Assembly (NCBI GenBank): GCA_036852015.1
Contig: JAANDG010000057.1
Coordinates: 124,001-188,000, forward strand
Length of the DNA stretch: 64,000 nt
Source of the DNA: Pelodera strongyloides
Taxonomy: Eukaryota; Nematoda; Chromadorea; Rhabditida; Rhabditidae
Reading direction: 5' to 3'
Part shown: in pieces, positions 1-13,343 of the stretch
Position numbering within the stretch: the stretch's first letter is position 1
How the letters are laid out: each line of letters opens with the position of its first letter
Made by a program: the position numbers and the translations under genes
Notes under the pieces: model-generated
Told to the model about the DNA's origin: nothing
What the model saw: the letters and a program-made list of their open reading frames with translations, nothing else
The model's database searches: none

Positions 1-115
1 GAAGTAAAATATCGAAATAATGATCATTGCTTTGATTACTTTTAGGTTATGGTTTAACATTTGATACTTGTTTTGCCATCTTTGCTGTATCAGTTGAAGC
101 CAAATAGAAGATGAT

Positions 116-2603
116 ATGCACCTTATAAACTTGCCCGTTCAGCCTGTCGACCGCTGTCCTCTGTCTAGTTCGTCTGGTTCTGCTTCGGCTGTCTATACGA
201 CCCCAACAAGAAGACCGCCTTCTCCAGCCATGTCCACTCCAGCCCTTTTTGCCTCAGAAAGTAGAACTCGCGAATCACCGTCACCCAAACGGCTCAAGCA
301 GGTGTGTGTGATTTTTTTACTTTTATGTTATATACTTGAAGTGTCGATTATATCAAATACTTTGTCTATCCCCTCTCTTTCTTTCTCACGGTCCAAAGAG
401 TATTGTTTGTCCTTTTGTGAAATGTAGTTGTCTAACATGTACGGTACTTTGAGGCATGTGTTGTTGGTTCTTCTAGTTTTTGAAGTTGTTAATTTGAGGA
501 GGTGGACGATCAACTGAATGATGCAGCCTGTTCGTCGCTCCGATCCCTTCCAACTCTCATGCAAAAGTTGAATAACGGAGCCGGAGAGCCGAGTGGTGAG
601 CCTCAGGAGCAGGATCTGAGGATGTACGGCCAAGAGTGTGGGACTGAGTCCAAACATGTGGGACTATTCACATCTCCCCAATCGTTGACCACTCATAACA
701 CAAGTCAATCTAGCTCCCACGACGAGAGTACTGTAAGTGTTTGCAATTTATCGTTTATATTGTAGTTGTTTTCAGAAAGACCAGTAGACCTTATGGATGT
801 ACTGTACTTCATTATGCTTACTAAACTATGCTTAAATATGAGGTGTAATAAAACAAACAAGTGTTCGTCAGATCGTTGTTTTTGCTTGAGGTGATGAGTT
901 GTTATCATTCGCACACTGTTGATGTGTTTAGTACTCGTTGTCGTTTATTAGGCACAAGCACTCGAGAAATTACTATTTTCAGGCAGCCCTGAATGCCTCA
1001 CTTGCGTCTGAATGTGCAGTAGAATTGGATGAGGGGACAGCCGGATCTGCACGTCTGCCCCCTTCGTCAGAGACTCTTGCCAACCTGGTCTCTGCGCTCT
1101 TTCCATCTACCAGCATTCCGGTTACGGTAAGCGGGATTGCAGTTACTACGTGAAGTTACCCCCTGTGTTATTTCTGTTTCATCCTACTGTACAGCGATTT
1201 GGCTTAGCTCTGTACACACGACCCGAATCCCATGTTGAAGGAATTTTTGAAAGGGCTTTGAAATTGATTTTCTTCTTATCAAAATTTTTTTGTTTATTTT
1301 TATTTTCACTTTCCTTACCTTCAAAACGTAAGCTTTTTTTGAGCGCAACATGCAAAACCAGGTTGACATTCGCTTTAACTATGATACAGTTTACTTACAC
1401 TCTAATATGTTACTTGCTTATCTCGTCCAGTCAATAATAATTATCATTTTAGGGTGCAGATGTTATGGATTCAGCGCAGTTTTTGGCGAATCCAGCATGG
1501 AGTGATGTGAAGGTACTTTTCCGACAGGCGTAGTTTTTGTAATTCTCCATAAGAGCGTTCGTTCCAGCCTGATGCTGTCTGCTCCTTGTTGTGTTTTGCA
1601 CAACAAACAAGCTATAAAAAGTGACGTAAGGAATAAGTACTTACTGAAGAGCAAGAAACAGCAACGCTTACTTTGTGATGTTTCAGGGTGCGAATCGCCG
1701 TTCCTTGGGTTCAGTGATCGAGCGACTTCATTCAAATGGGGCATCTCCTGGAGTGGAGACCGGACGTTTGAAGAAGAATTCCGAGTGGACGTATAAGGGA
1801 GAATGGAAGTGCAAGGTGGGTGATGTTGTATGCGTGAAAGGTGCGAGATGAACGCCAGTTTTGCGCGCAACATTTGCGAGATGAGCGCCAGTTTTGCGCG
1901 GAACATTTGCGAGATGAGCGCCAGTTGTGTGCGGGAAAGGTGCGAGAGGAACGCCAGTTGTGCGCGGAGGCATTTTCTCGGTTTTAAAAATGAGCATCAC
2001 ATTTCAGAAGTGCGGTAGTCAAGTGAATCCGAAACATCGAACCGCTCAGAAACTCCTCCGACATCTCGTCTCACACGGACCGAGGGCGTGGAGTTGCAGT
2101 GCTTGCAATAGCAAGTCGGTTAATTTATTCAGATTTGTTTATTCTATGGTGAAGTGCGTTTATTCATTCAAACTGTATTTGCTTTATTCGTTTATATACT
2201 AACGCCGTAGACAGGATATTTGGATGTCCAAGTGGTTGGTTAATTTGAAGATTCTTTTCATTTTGTTGTGAAACATGTTACATTTCGCTATTTTCTCAGA
2301 TTCGGACTCCACACGTCGTTTGTCTCACACAACAAATCTGTACACAATTCAGAGGCGACCGCGATCAGTTTGAGGTAATAAATAATAATATTAATAAACG
2401 GGATGAACTTCATTCTTCATTTTGTAACAGGTTATGATATGTATACTGTAGGTGGCTTGTCTTACTGTAAGTGTAAGTGTCATACGGTACTTTTTATATC
2501 TCATCTGTAATTTGTTCAGGACGGCCACCTTGGAAGGAATCTGGTTCGATCTTGCCAAAGAATGTTTTCCGGAATTTGTCGAACAAATTCATTCTTGTAT
2601 TAA
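116..2603 (+). CDS. Unrecognised Ser/Pro-rich protein, 7 exons
   Basis: I do not recognise this protein. Traced exons are 116-301, 499-732, 983-1126, 1453-1512, 1687-1815, 2300-2374 and 2520-2603 (TAA), giving about 304 aa. Every internal join is phase 0, so each exon could be skipped without a frameshift. The first 60 residues are rich in Ser, Thr and Pro and end in a basic patch (SPSPKRLKQ) that could be a nuclear localisation signal. The middle is low-complexity and acidic to neutral. The last two exons hold five cysteines (VVCLTQQICTQF, RSCQRMFSGICRTN). The ATG at 116 was chosen because a stop lies in frame just upstream; an acceptor-like CAG ends at 93. No signal peptide or membrane segment is seen. 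The start could also lie before the window. Function is unknown. Confidence 0.55.
1829..1972. repeat. 36-bp minisatellite in intron of first gene
   Basis: Four imperfect copies of a 36-bp unit containing GAGATGAGCGCCAGTTTTGCG lie in the intron between exons 5 and 6 of the gene at 116-2603. As 36 is a multiple of three, one frame stays open across the array, so an ORF appears here; I see no splice support for it being translated. Confidence 0.75.
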
Positions 2604-2930
2604 GAAGACAAGTCATGTGTAAGAAAGAGGATCTATTATGAATGTAGAGGAGGTCGTGGTCCCGTCGCGAGTCCGTGACAACCAGAGCTAAATGCCTTGT
2701 AAGGTTTATAAGTTTATACTAACCCTTGATTCCTTAATACACATTCTAACAAAAGTTCGACGCCTTTACTAAATAGCACGTTTATCCCCCGGTAATAACG
2801 TTTTCCAACGGTGAGCAAGCATTATCGTAGTCTTTATTAATCGTCTTCCGGTGTTTCATTCATTATTCAACTCTCCGTTATGGTTCAGAAATTAGCATCA
2901 GCAGAATGTTTGTAATTATTAACCGTTAAT

Positions 2931-3189
2931 GGGGTTTGCAAGTATGCCCGATTTTCCTTGCAAGTATCGAAAAATTTACCGTATCTTGGCACTACACGAA
3001 CATATCTACAGGCAGTTTTTACGACCGATCGCCACGGGACCATTTGTTCGACAAATGATTTGCTTTGTTGGCGGATTTTCTATAGTGTGGATGTGTTAAA
3101 GTTACGGTAAATTGGTGTAAAAAGCACACGATTTTGCGAATTGATACTTGCAAGGAAAACTCGCGGTTTTTGGCATACTTGCAAACCCC
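2931..3189. repeat. Imperfect inverted-repeat (MITE-like) element
   Basis: The left end begins GGGGTTTGCAAGTATGCC and the right end is its reverse complement, followed inward on both sides by a second matching block (TTTTCCTTGCAAGTATC). The arms are about 40-50 bp with a ~170-bp non-coding centre, which suggests a non-autonomous DNA transposon. No second copy was noticed in the window. Confidence 0.6.
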
Positions 3190-5035
3190 ATAACTAGTAT
3201 GAGTAATTCGCAATTAACAATTTAATAGTGTAATTTCAATATACTAATGGTATATCAGAACCAATTTTTATTATAATCCCTTATATTCGCACTTTCTGAA
3301 TGATTGCTTTCCAAATTTACACTTTAATTTGTTTTAATTTTGCCCTTTCTTGTCATCGAAATATTGTTCAGGCCGTGCATATATTTATTTTTGAGTTGCA
3401 ATGGAATTTTGTTGTTTTGAGTCTGATCAGAGTTAAAATTTATGTGTTGTAGCGATTTTCATTCAACATATCATGATCATGGTTTTGTTGGAGCAGGACA
3501 TATTTGAGGAAAAAATTAAATTAGAGTTAAATATATATTTGTTGTTTTAATGACTTGAGTTGTCTATAGTACTGAAGTTGTATTGTGAGGCGTTCTTTTA
3601 TTGTTTTACTCCAGACAACTTGAGCTGATAGTTAGTTATTAATATAGAGTTATTTATGCTTGTTCTTTCTACTGCATTCTGTCAGATTCGTCTATATTTG
3701 TGATGATATTCCTATAGGAACCGATGTCCTTTCAGCAGCCTTGTCAAAACCCCCTTCGATTACCTCGGTGAACATTTTAGTTTTCTTTGACTTTATCTTT
3801 TACGCTTCAGATTAATTATTCTCTAACACTTTGCAATGTTTCTGTGCCACCACCTCAGAGAGCAATTAGGTAGATAATTATAGGAAGTCTGTGGTTGTGT
3901 TTTTTTAGTTTGCGACTTGTCCTTATTTCTATTTCTAAGGTGGTGGTCCATTTTGTGCAGGATTAAGTTTTCTGTAAACTGTAGAAGAATTGTTTAAATG
4001 AGTGACTTTCTAACAAAACTTCACTCACTTTACAAAATTAACAGATTTTTATAGACTAATAATTACAGCCGTTACGTACAATTTTTGTCACCATTTTTTA
4101 TTGTAAGTCGTAGTCGTTCTTGGGTTTTTTTATATTTCTAGTAGTCTGTTTTTGTGACCCTAGGTCTTTAGTGAAATTAGCATGGATTCAGATCGACGTT
4201 ACTCGACGATTAACTTGCGATTTTTATACAGAATATATGCTTTTGACAATTTTTTTCTTGTTTTGGGTTTTGTTCATTTCTGCTTTTAGTTTAGTTAGAC
4301 CAGTGCTTCTTTAAATTTTTTCCCCGTGACCATGTTTAGAATAGGAATTTGGAGCTTTGTGAATGGTTCCCAGTGGGGAAAACCAGTGAATATTTTGTCC
4401 CTGAATGAATTTCCCAAAGCTCCCGTCTCCCGGTTACCGTTACCAAAATTTCTTCTTTTATGTACGTTATCGTATGTCTGTGATCTTCTCCGGTTTGCTT
4501 TCTTTCCCTTTTTTTGTTTTCTTTTTTTTTGGTCGTTTTGTGATTTTCCCGATGATTCCGGACAAATATATAATTTTTTTAAACATGTGTGAATTGTGTA
4601 TCTGTGGGGAGTATAGGAATTGGGCTACGAAATTATATGGATACCATTTGATGAGACATACAGCCATCCACAGACTACTACTGGGTCTGAAAAAGGTGGG
4701 CCGCCTACACCTCGCTCATAGGGTGAAAGTGACTCGAGGGACCCAAAACAGTCGCGCTTCTAGATGTGGGCCCGGTGTAGATCAGGTGTAGGCGAGCGAA
4801 AATACATTCACAATTTGAAGATCGTCGTTCTCACGCACACTCTGTACCGGTACGCCGCCTCCACGCCGCCACACCTGGGTCCACCCGTTTTTTTTTTGTA
4901 GGCCGCGCACCGCCAAGGTTTACCTAAAGGGAGCGTCAAGCCAATAATAAGAATAGAAATACGGGGAAAAGTTATGGGCGTTTCGAACCCCTATAGTGTA
5001 CGAGAAGCTTACCATAAAAGGCATATCAGGATATG

Positions 5036-5186
5036 TTGTTAAAGGGAGAAGCCCACGAGAAAAAAGTTTTCCTCAATTTACTTGCACAGAATGTCGAATT
5101 TCATAAATGTTACTGTGAAAACCGCATTTCTTTGTACCTAGAACTCACAGAGTTATTCCCCGGCAAACAGTCGGCCAGGTACGTCG
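5036..5186 (+). mobile_element. Half copy of long inverted-repeat element (family B)
   Basis: This matches the left arm of the element at 42815-43265: TTAAAGGGAGAAGCCCACGAG, then the same AACTCACAGAGTTATTCC block and GGCAAACAGTCGGCCAGGTA, with scattered substitutions. The opposite arm is absent, so it is a truncated relic. Confidence 0.75.
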
Positions 5187-6554
5187 CCAATTTTCTGTTC
5201 GCATCGGATTTGTGATTTAAGTATCCTAGGAAGGCTTTCATTTAGCAAATAGGCCGGTGCAATTGATGAGACTGCCTCAATGACCTGCCAGTTCACATCT
5301 TGTTCGCTATTTTTTGCCCTTTGTTGTTCTCGTTTTTGTGTTGTCATTGTTGTACTCTTTTCGACTCATTTTCTTCGCTAATTCTGAACAATAATTACTA
5401 AACAGCTAAATAACTACTGTACACGTGTGAGTGCGCAGGCTTGAAAACCACCTGTTAGACACGGAGAGTTGCGACGGCGTACGCGTGCGCCTACAAGTCC
5501 GCGTTCCCTTGTTACCCGGTGTTCTTTAAAAAGCTAATAAAATACCGTATTTGAGAGAGCGTACAGATGCACGAAGTAATCAGACACAACGAAAGATTTG
5601 ATTAGCGTCAATCTAATGACAGTTTAGCAATGACCTAGTAAGAGTAAATAAGAGTAAAGCATAGTTGCCAGTTACATGGTAAAGTGAAATTAGATGAAGG
5701 CTGGTTTGCTACTATTCTTATTTTCTCTGGTCGCTAAGCGCCCGAACGCGCGCACGTTTTACCGCGCGGTGCAGTGTCGCAGGTGTGCACCGGGGACAAG
5801 GCGTGCGCGCGTTCGCGCGGTTAGCCCACACATAGTGTAGCAACTACGGTAACAACATGAAAAATAGTATACACAAAAGAGGGAAATTGATACAAATTTT
5901 TTTATTCAATACTTATAAGCAATAAAAAGCACTGTAATATTAATAATTTGATGATAAATATTACAAAAACATCTGGCTAAAGTATAAAGTAAGATAATCC
6001 ATCAATTACGCTCTGACACGTAAAACGCTAAAAGAAATCCTAACACTTAGAAGAAAGTAAGAAAATGTACACTTCGACCAAAGACTAAAATAAAGGTTAC
6101 TTTTTCGATAAATTACTAGTAACAGAAGGAAACAAAGAATACGTACCAGTAATTATTAAACCCATAAAACAAAGGAAATTAGTCTCACGTTGAAATTCAC
6201 TAATACATCAGGAAACTGGGACTCACTGGTCACTGGATTATAGACAAAATGTGCAACTAAACTACTAAACATAACTACAAATTATTGGTACTGCTGAAAT
6301 TACACGAACACGAACTAAACAAATCAATCAAAGTGGAAATCAACAATATTTGAAGATCTACGAACAGCGAACACATATTGGAACGCTTTAATTCAGCGGG
6401 TATTTTACTCATGGTATGTCTCAGAATGTTGACTAACAGCAAAGAAACGTCCCATTTCCCATTACGGAGCTAACACACACCGGTGCGACTATTTTTCTGC
6501 AGGGTAACACACGGATGCTCCTGTTTGTTCTCGTATATTCAAAGTACTGATCGT

Positions 6555-7416
6555 TCATAGCTTCCAATTCCTGTAGCAACGAATCGGAGGCAAGCACTGA
6601 TTGTTGGGTGTTACGGAAGTGCATAGCTGCGTTTCGTCGAAGGTCGCGTTTGAGGCTGAAAGAAACAAGTGGTAAACCTCACTCGTCACACACAAGGGTA
6701 AATGCATAATTCGTTGAATTGAAAACAAATAATTGTTACCTGTGAAGGGATTACTCGTCGCGTGGAACCATCCACAGAAATATGAGCGGCCCGAATTATT
6801 ATCAATTCCGAACAACATCATTTCCGCAATCTTCATTGACGAGTTATCGTCCACGAGAGCCTATAACAAAGAGGGAATGAACTGGTGAAACAAATTAAAG
6901 GAGTCTAGTATGGATAGTGTTTTCTATACATATACTGCTATCGAAATCGAAAATAAATTGAATACGTTCATACGTTGAGAAATAGACAAAAATGGATCAC
7001 CCATATGAAACAAATTATACAGAAAAAAAGGGACATACAAAATTCCGAGTTGTCTCCGTGGCTGCCGATTGAAAGAGTGGGGAACCGTACACTATTTGAC
7101 CGAGGCCAATCCGTGCTAAATGGGGAATAAGTTAAGAGCTATGGGAAATCCCAGAGAGAAGTAAGACAAATTAGAGACCAAAGATGCCCGACAAGCCCGG
7201 TAGCCCTTTTTTAAATGATAAGCAACCGCATTGCATATTGTCCCATTAAACGGCTTCTTTTCTAACAATAAAATATTTTACAACTTTTTATGCTTGTTTC
7301 TTACTCTTACAATGTTTTACATACCATAAACTCTACAAAACTTTCGCATCCTGCTGTTGCCTCCACGATTGCACTTCCAACGGCAGCATGAGTCATTATA
7401 TCCTCCAACTTGCGTT
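6555..7416 (-). CDS. Small unrecognised gene (partial model)
   Basis: Three minus-strand exons join in phase: 7416-7325, 6860-6740 and 6655-6555 (TGA). Acceptors (ttttacag, gttatag, tttcag) and donors (gtatgt, gtaaca) are good. The peptide contains MTHAAVGSAIVEATAGCESF, then ALVDDNSSMKIAEMMLFG, a Cys-bearing SYFCGWFHATSNPF and a Cys-rich tail ending CYRNWKL. The reading extends upstream through WIEVVRYE near 7855, but stops lie above that and no start is certain; the ATG inside the first exon would give 97 aa. No family is recognised. The phase-consistent joins argue for a real gene; the shortness and unclear start argue for caution. Confidence 0.4.
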
Positions 7417-9774
7417 CTGTAAAAAAAATCTTGTTTTTTTAGACATATCAATACAAATTGTAAATATCACTCCATCATTATCCCACTCATGTGCATGCAT
7501 GTGCAATCAATAATAATTTAAAATAATAAAAATAAACGTTATGAATTTGAGTGTAATATGATCGTATTAAATTGTGTTAAAACAAGAAACTTACACCCTT
7601 ATAACCATTTTCCTATTGATCTCCACATCGCCTATTTAGTCTAGAATACAAAAATAGAATAAAAACTAGACCCCAATTAGACCCCATATTGCATAAAGGC
7701 ATAGGAATGCAAGTACTTGTTTCAAAACCCGGTCGGTATTTCCGGAGCATAGCTAAGGACATATATGGAATCTTCGCGATGGGTACAATTGGTAAGGTAA
7801 ATTCTTCATACTTATGAAATAAACATAAATTATACTCACCGTAACGAACGACTTCGATCCATTGCTATGCGGTGACTACGAGGCTACGAGGACTCCTGTA
7901 AAATGTACACGAATTATCATAAAACGTAACAAGTTAATCCGAGATGGGAGCATATGGAACACGTCAAACAAAGCGGACATTTGTTTTCATAAATAATAGA
8001 TTGAAACAAGCCCCCATACACAAATTTAAGGACTCTTTCGAGGTAAGCAAATGAAACTGTGAAATAACTGTCTTTTACAGTTTACAGTACAAATTGACAA
8101 GAAACCAGCGCCTGGCCACTCGGCCAACGCACACTGGAGGGAAAAGCATATAAAGTTATCAAGATTAAATTAAAATGAATGAATAAAGTATTCATATAAA
8201 ATCCAATGCATATAAAATAAAATTCCTAAAAATGCAAGATCCAAAACGCAAGTTTGCTAGATCGACACTATCAAGACATTGCCGCAACGCTATCTGGACG
8301 CGTTGCCTGCCCCCGGTCTCGTAATTAGCGGAAAGCTGTGCGCGCACATCCTTTTTAGCAGAAAACCACGCGCGCACAGCCGTTTGGGGCTGGAGGTGGT
8401 TGCGCGTGCGGGCGCTCAAGAACGTAGTTAATCAAAAGCACTAGTGCTGTTTTTGTGCCTGGCAGGTAAAGTTTGCGTCTAAATATAAAAACAGGTGCTA
8501 TTTTGGTTTTAAATGAATACTAACCCTCAATTGCACCATGTTAAGACTTTTTAGCATCTAGATAGTAGCGCTTTTTGTCTGAATAGACCTGATCTAATGA
8601 GGTTCTCTGCATGCACATTACAATTTTTCGTCCCGACCGTTGCGTTCAGGTTCATCTTGCGTGCTCCTCTTTCCCGTCTGCTTGTCGTCTTGCTCGTCCA
8701 TTTTATTTTTGGCATGGTTTATGTACCCATTTTTTGGAGGTATACTAATAGAATGTCTGGTGCCCTAGTTTCTTATTTTTATTCTTCGTTGCTCAAAAAG
8801 CGCGGCGGTGAGATGGTGTGGGTTTGTATTCCCTTTAACTTAAATTAAACTGATTGTCGTCTATGTTTCAATTAATTGCAGGCTGATAGTAGCAAGATTC
8901 TCTGTATCATTCCGCCGCCTTCTAAATCCCAGTACAGCTTAGGTCTATTTCGCGATATCTTTATATCTTATCTGTTTTTTTTCAGTCGTCCTACCAGTTG
9001 AGATTGCAACCTCGACCCATGACCCCTCTCCACTGTCAGTGTTTCCTTATCTCTTTTCACGGCTGTATTTCGCTCCCCGCGATCGCACCATCAATCCTTT
9101 CTCTAATCTTCACATTGTGGCGCTCTCATTTGTGCACTGGTGCTAACAATGTCTTTGTGACCTTCATTTGCGTTTGCGAATGATTTGTTTATGCTAGAAA
9201 TGATGCTTGTATACAGACTTGCTATTGCAAAATGTGTACTTATATCAGTCACAACTGACAGATCAAATCAAGAGAACAAATAGTGCCCCGGTTACGAACA
9301 ACACTTACAGAGTTAGACAGAGTATATGGTCATATCCAAGGTGCTGTCTGAGTATATTAGGTTGTAAGTTAAAATAGCTACGAATTTAGCGCCGCTTTGA
9401 ATTGCTCTGTCTCCGCATTTTCCAAAAAAGTTGCGAGTTTCTTTGCCTTACTAATGTTGCATTTTGCTGATTGTGATCGACTTTTGTTTTTTTTTGTTTC
9501 GCAAGATAACATCTAACTACGTAGAATTTTGCATTATGCATTAGGTTATGGCTGCCACTTCATCTTTCACTTTTGTCACTCATTATTATCTTCTGCGCAT
9601 CGGAGGGTGATGCGTCATATTAACATACTTTTTTCTTGTTAATATCTGAGACTTATTGGTGTAAACTTGATCTCCTCTGTGTCAGTGGTGTACCTTCACC
9701 TCTCCTTGTCTCGTGCGCATCTGTCATGTAGTAAGTGCTTGTTTTCGTTCGTTTTTAACTTTCCTTGGTTTTAG
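7417..9774. other. Intergenic region upstream of enoyl-CoA reductase
   Basis: No gene is supported. It contains a partial copy of inverted-repeat family A (about 7668-7748, with the GACCCCAATTAGACCCC block shared with 43910-44088), a GC-rich stretch at 8280-8420 and T-rich sequence leading to the acceptor motif before the ATG at 9775. A hydrophobic ORF at 8597-8848 was considered and not accepted. Confidence 0.55.
9769..9774 (+). promoter_or_regulatory. Splice acceptor abutting the ATG (putative trans-splice site)
   Basis: T-rich sequence ending TTTTAG directly precedes the ATG at 9775. The same arrangement is seen before the eIF2B gamma, PSMD8, 20783-25240 and 58373 genes. It could instead be the acceptor of a conventional 5' UTR intron. 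Confidence 0.5.
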
Positions 9775-12479
9775 ATGTCATTCAGCTTGGAAATATTTGA
9801 CGCAAAGAAAACGGACAAGCAGGTAAATTTATATTTTTTTAACCATGGTGCAGCATCACTTTGTTTCTCAATAGTTCTACATGATTACAAATTACATTAA
9901 TCTAACCAGGTGAATATCAATACGTTTATTGTCACAACATGTTAAAAGCTATCTGTTGTAGGTAAATTATAATTTCTTTACGAACTAGTGTTCAGATCGC
10001 TCTGCTCGATGGCATCAAGGGCGAAGATACTATCCTTGAAGTGAAGAAACGTATTACGAAACTGAGTGAGTTTAACATTGTTTGCTATGTGTTTTGTTGT
10101 ATTCTAGTCACTGCTGACTCCTTGAGCCTTGAATAGGTTTGCCAAGGGTTGCAATTAAATGAAGTGCCTTGTCTCACAACGGTGTTTACTGATTGTTTCT
10201 GCTCAGTGAGAAACGTTGCGCCGTTTTTACATACGCCGGCTAAACATCACCATCACCTATTCTCCATGAATATCAAAATTCGAAAATAACACATAAATGT
10301 CCGACCTTTTGACGGTCGGAAAACGAGCATGTAGTATGTTAACATAAACTTATACTGTTGGCCGGCTTCTGAGTTTTACCAGACATACCATTGTTCCGAT
10401 AGTATGCTTGGTGTTTGATTCCGTACTCGATTCGTTACAGAGCCTCACCTGGGCGTTGAACGTCAGGCTCTCAGGCTTGATCCCAAGGGTAAAGGCCTTA
10501 AAGATGAGGACAAGCTGTCTTCTCTGGGTCTCGCCAAGAATGCCCAACTCTACTTCAGAGACCTCGGACCGCAGATTGCTTGGAAGACTGTAAGTGTTCT
10601 TTGTATTTTTGGTTTGTACTTTTATTTTCTACTTATCGAATGTTTTTTTTTGTATGGGCAGCGAACGCAGTGTTGTTGGTACTGCAGTTATGTTTGCCAC
10701 ATTTGTGTGATGAAGCAATATCTAGTTTTCTATTGTCCACATTTAGGTGTTCTTGACCGAGTATGCGGGACCACTCTTTGTTTATCCGCTCTTCTATTTC
10801 CGTCCGTCGTTTGTCTACGGAGCTGGTAAGTCGGATTTTTTGCTTTGAATTGTCGAGGCAATTATGCATAGCATGTATCCGAAAATTCCCTGAAGTTTCA
10901 TAACCGTTCACTTCACTAACTGTATGAATTTTTTTTGTCTCCTAATCTCTTTAAGGAGTTTTTTTTGTTCTGCAATAAGTTCTGCACATCTTGATTGTAA
11001 CAGCGTAAACAGATCTGCCGGACACATTTTGCAATCCATTTCGTGTGCGTTGGTGTGTTAGAGCGTTTTAAGTTTTAATCGGTTGGAGGTGATCATTCAT
11101 TGATTATTCCAGCTGCTGCCAACGCCCCAGTCCACGAAGTGGTCACCCTTGCATGTATCTGCTGGTCGATTCACTATGCGAAGAGACTGTTCGAAACACA
11201 ATTCATCCACAGGTTCTCCAACGGAACCATGCCACAGTTCAATCTGATCAAGGTGAATTTTAGAACTATTCTTTTTGTACAAGCAAACGTAATTTCTCTT
11301 AGTATCAACAACATCTAACATGTGCCAATATGGACAATCTATTTAGAACTGTTCCTACTATTGGGGCTTCTGCGCCTTCGTGTCTTATTTCATCAACCAT
11401 CCGCTCTACACTCCCCCGACTTTCGGAAAACTTCAGATTTATGCTGGATTGGCCGGATTCGCCATCGCCGAGTTTGGTATGTCATTTTAATGGTTCCATA
11501 TCCGTGTTGTCTGACTCGGTACGATTTTAAAAGAAACGGTAAATATCACCTCATATTGCGGTACTGCTACCCAAATCGGAGGCCCGGGTATTTATTATTA
11601 TTATTACTGTTCTATTCTCTTCATAAAAGAACATTCCCCAAATCCATAACAATGTCTCAGACACATGTTTACTTCACCACAGCGTAGAGTAGTTAGTATC
11701 CCAAATGAGCGTAACAATTTTCTAAAAATGTATGTAAATTAAAAGCTGTATATTAAAAACATTCCAGGAAACCTGTCTATCCACATTTTGCTGAGAAATC
11801 TCCGTCCGGCCGGAACTAAGGAGCGTCGAGTGAGTATTTAATATATTTGAGCTGTTTGAAAAGAATACTTTTACTAGTTTACTGATCCTATGCTTTTTTG
11901 CATTACTGACTTCGTACCTCCCGAACTTACGTATGGTACGTAATGGAATTTGTATTGTTGGGTTAAGGTTTGCTTTAGTTTGATTCGTTTTATTATTTGT
12001 TCAGATTCCAAAGCCTGATGGCAACCCGATGTCTCTTCTGTTCAACTTTGTATCGTGCCCCAACTACACATACGAAGTGGCTGCGTGGCTCTCGTTCAGT
12101 GTTATGGCTCAGAGTCTTCCTGGTTAGTTTTTGGTTTTCCATCTAACAGTCAAGTCAAAGGTCTCGGTGTTTTAAGATGTTTGTCCTGAATTCTTAGTGT
12201 AAGTAAGTCAATGTGTTTTCCGCTCAAGCACAGGTCAGAGACGCTTGATTCGATTCCTCCCGAATAATTTTGGGCTGTGCACCTGAAATTAGCACATGTG
12301 TGGCGTCATTAATTAAAATAATCCACAAATGTTTTGTTCTTTCTCTTTCAGCTTTGATCTTCGCCACTGCCGGATTTGTACAAATGACCGTCTGGGCACA
12401 GGGTAAGCACAGAGCTTACAAGAAGGAATTCTCTGACTACCCCAAGGGACGTAAGGCCATTATCCCTTTCTTTATGTAA
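9775..12479 (+). CDS. tecr: Very-long-chain trans-2,3-enoyl-CoA reductase
   Basis: Catalyses the last step of the fatty-acid elongation cycle at the endoplasmic reticulum, reducing trans-2-enoyl-CoA with NADPH. Exons: 9775-9822, 9996-10065, 10441-10589, 10747-10825, 11113-11252, 11347-11476, 11768-11829, 12005-12122 and 12352-12479 (TAA). All phases agree, giving 307 aa, close to the 308 aa of human TECR. Residues 1-80 form the ubiquitin-like N-terminal domain of this family (SLEIFDAKK, LGLAKNAQLYFRDLGPQI). Several hydrophobic segments follow. The C-terminal steroid 5-alpha-reductase-type region has the conserved NYTYEVAAWLSF and KHRAYKKEF segments, and the basic end PKGRKAIIPFFM is typical. 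An acceptor (gttttag) abuts the ATG, suggesting trans-splicing. The identification is strong. Confidence 0.95.
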
Positions 12480-13343
12480 TTTATTTCTCCTAAGTTGGAT
12501 GCATGCTTGCCTAATTAGCAGATGTTAGCTTAGCGTTGTAGTTAGTTATGATAAGAGTCTACCAGAGATACTATGAACAACTTTAGTGTTGAGTGTTCAG
12601 ACCATTGGTGTTTAATCAGTTATGAATGGTTCGTTTTCTCATACACCGGTTATGCCCTGTATAGCAAAATTATGTAGATAAGCCATTGGAAAAGCCAATT
12701 TTAATTATTATCATAAGCTTTTATCTACTTATATAACCTAATAAGGTGAGGTGCACTGTGGGAGTTTTTTTTATATATTCCATACTACATTTCTATTTTT
12801 TTTTTGTTTCTCGTATTATAGTTACGATCATTTGTACCAATGTTAATTTTTGTTTTTACTACGTCTGAGTCTGATTGTTAAATTTTTAAGTGTTTTATCG
12901 GTTTATTGTTTTACGTTTTTTGTATACCATTTTGCTTTTACTGGTATTTCTACGCTCCGATTGTGATTCCCTTTTTTATAAGGTTGTATTTTCATTTAAT
13001 AAAGTTTTATCTATTGTTCTTTGGTTGTTTATCGACAGCTGTTGTTTGTACAGTAAATCATCTTTCGTATTGTACGTGGGCTGGAGGGATTGTGACTGAA
13101 GTTGAAGGTAGATGTGATTCGCAGATTAATATGTTATTGAACTGCTGATGTCGTTGTGATTTGTTATTCTGATACTGTATCTGCACTGCTCACGTTTCCG
13201 AACTGTTCTCTGGTTCTGTTTTACAACAAACACGCGTTTATTTACATTGTCAGAATTGAGATTATGCTAATATACTGTAGTTGAGCTCGCGTGAATTTTG
13301 ACTCATGAAAATGTTAAATTTATAAACGCTTGTTTAGGAAGGG
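12480..13343. other. 3' UTR and intergenic gap between enoyl-CoA reductase and eIF2B gamma
   Basis: AT-rich and non-coding apart from short ORFs. It includes a candidate poly(A) signal at 12998. The downstream gene lies 864 bp away on the same strand, wider than a typical nematode operon spacing. Confidence 0.6.
12998..13003 (+). terminator. Candidate poly(A) signal
   Basis: AATAAA, 519 bp after the enoyl-CoA reductase stop and followed by T-rich sequence. It is the first canonical hexamer I noticed in the 3' flank. Confidence 0.4.

Larger units (their letters stand above)
2604..6554. other. Intergenic, no supported gene
   Basis: About 4 kb without a coding signal I can support; ORFs are short and AT-rich. 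It holds an inverted-repeat element (2931-3189), GC-rich islands around 4690-4920 and 5440-5830, and a half copy of an inverted-repeat family at about 5036-5186. The left end should include the 3' UTR of the first gene; no AATAAA was seen close to its stop. Confidence 0.6.

Noticed and set aside
8597..8848. Hydrophobic plus-strand ORF of 83 codons
   Set aside because: Membrane-like composition comes from T-rich sequence; no partner exons in phase, no conserved motif, and it sits in presumed upstream sequence.
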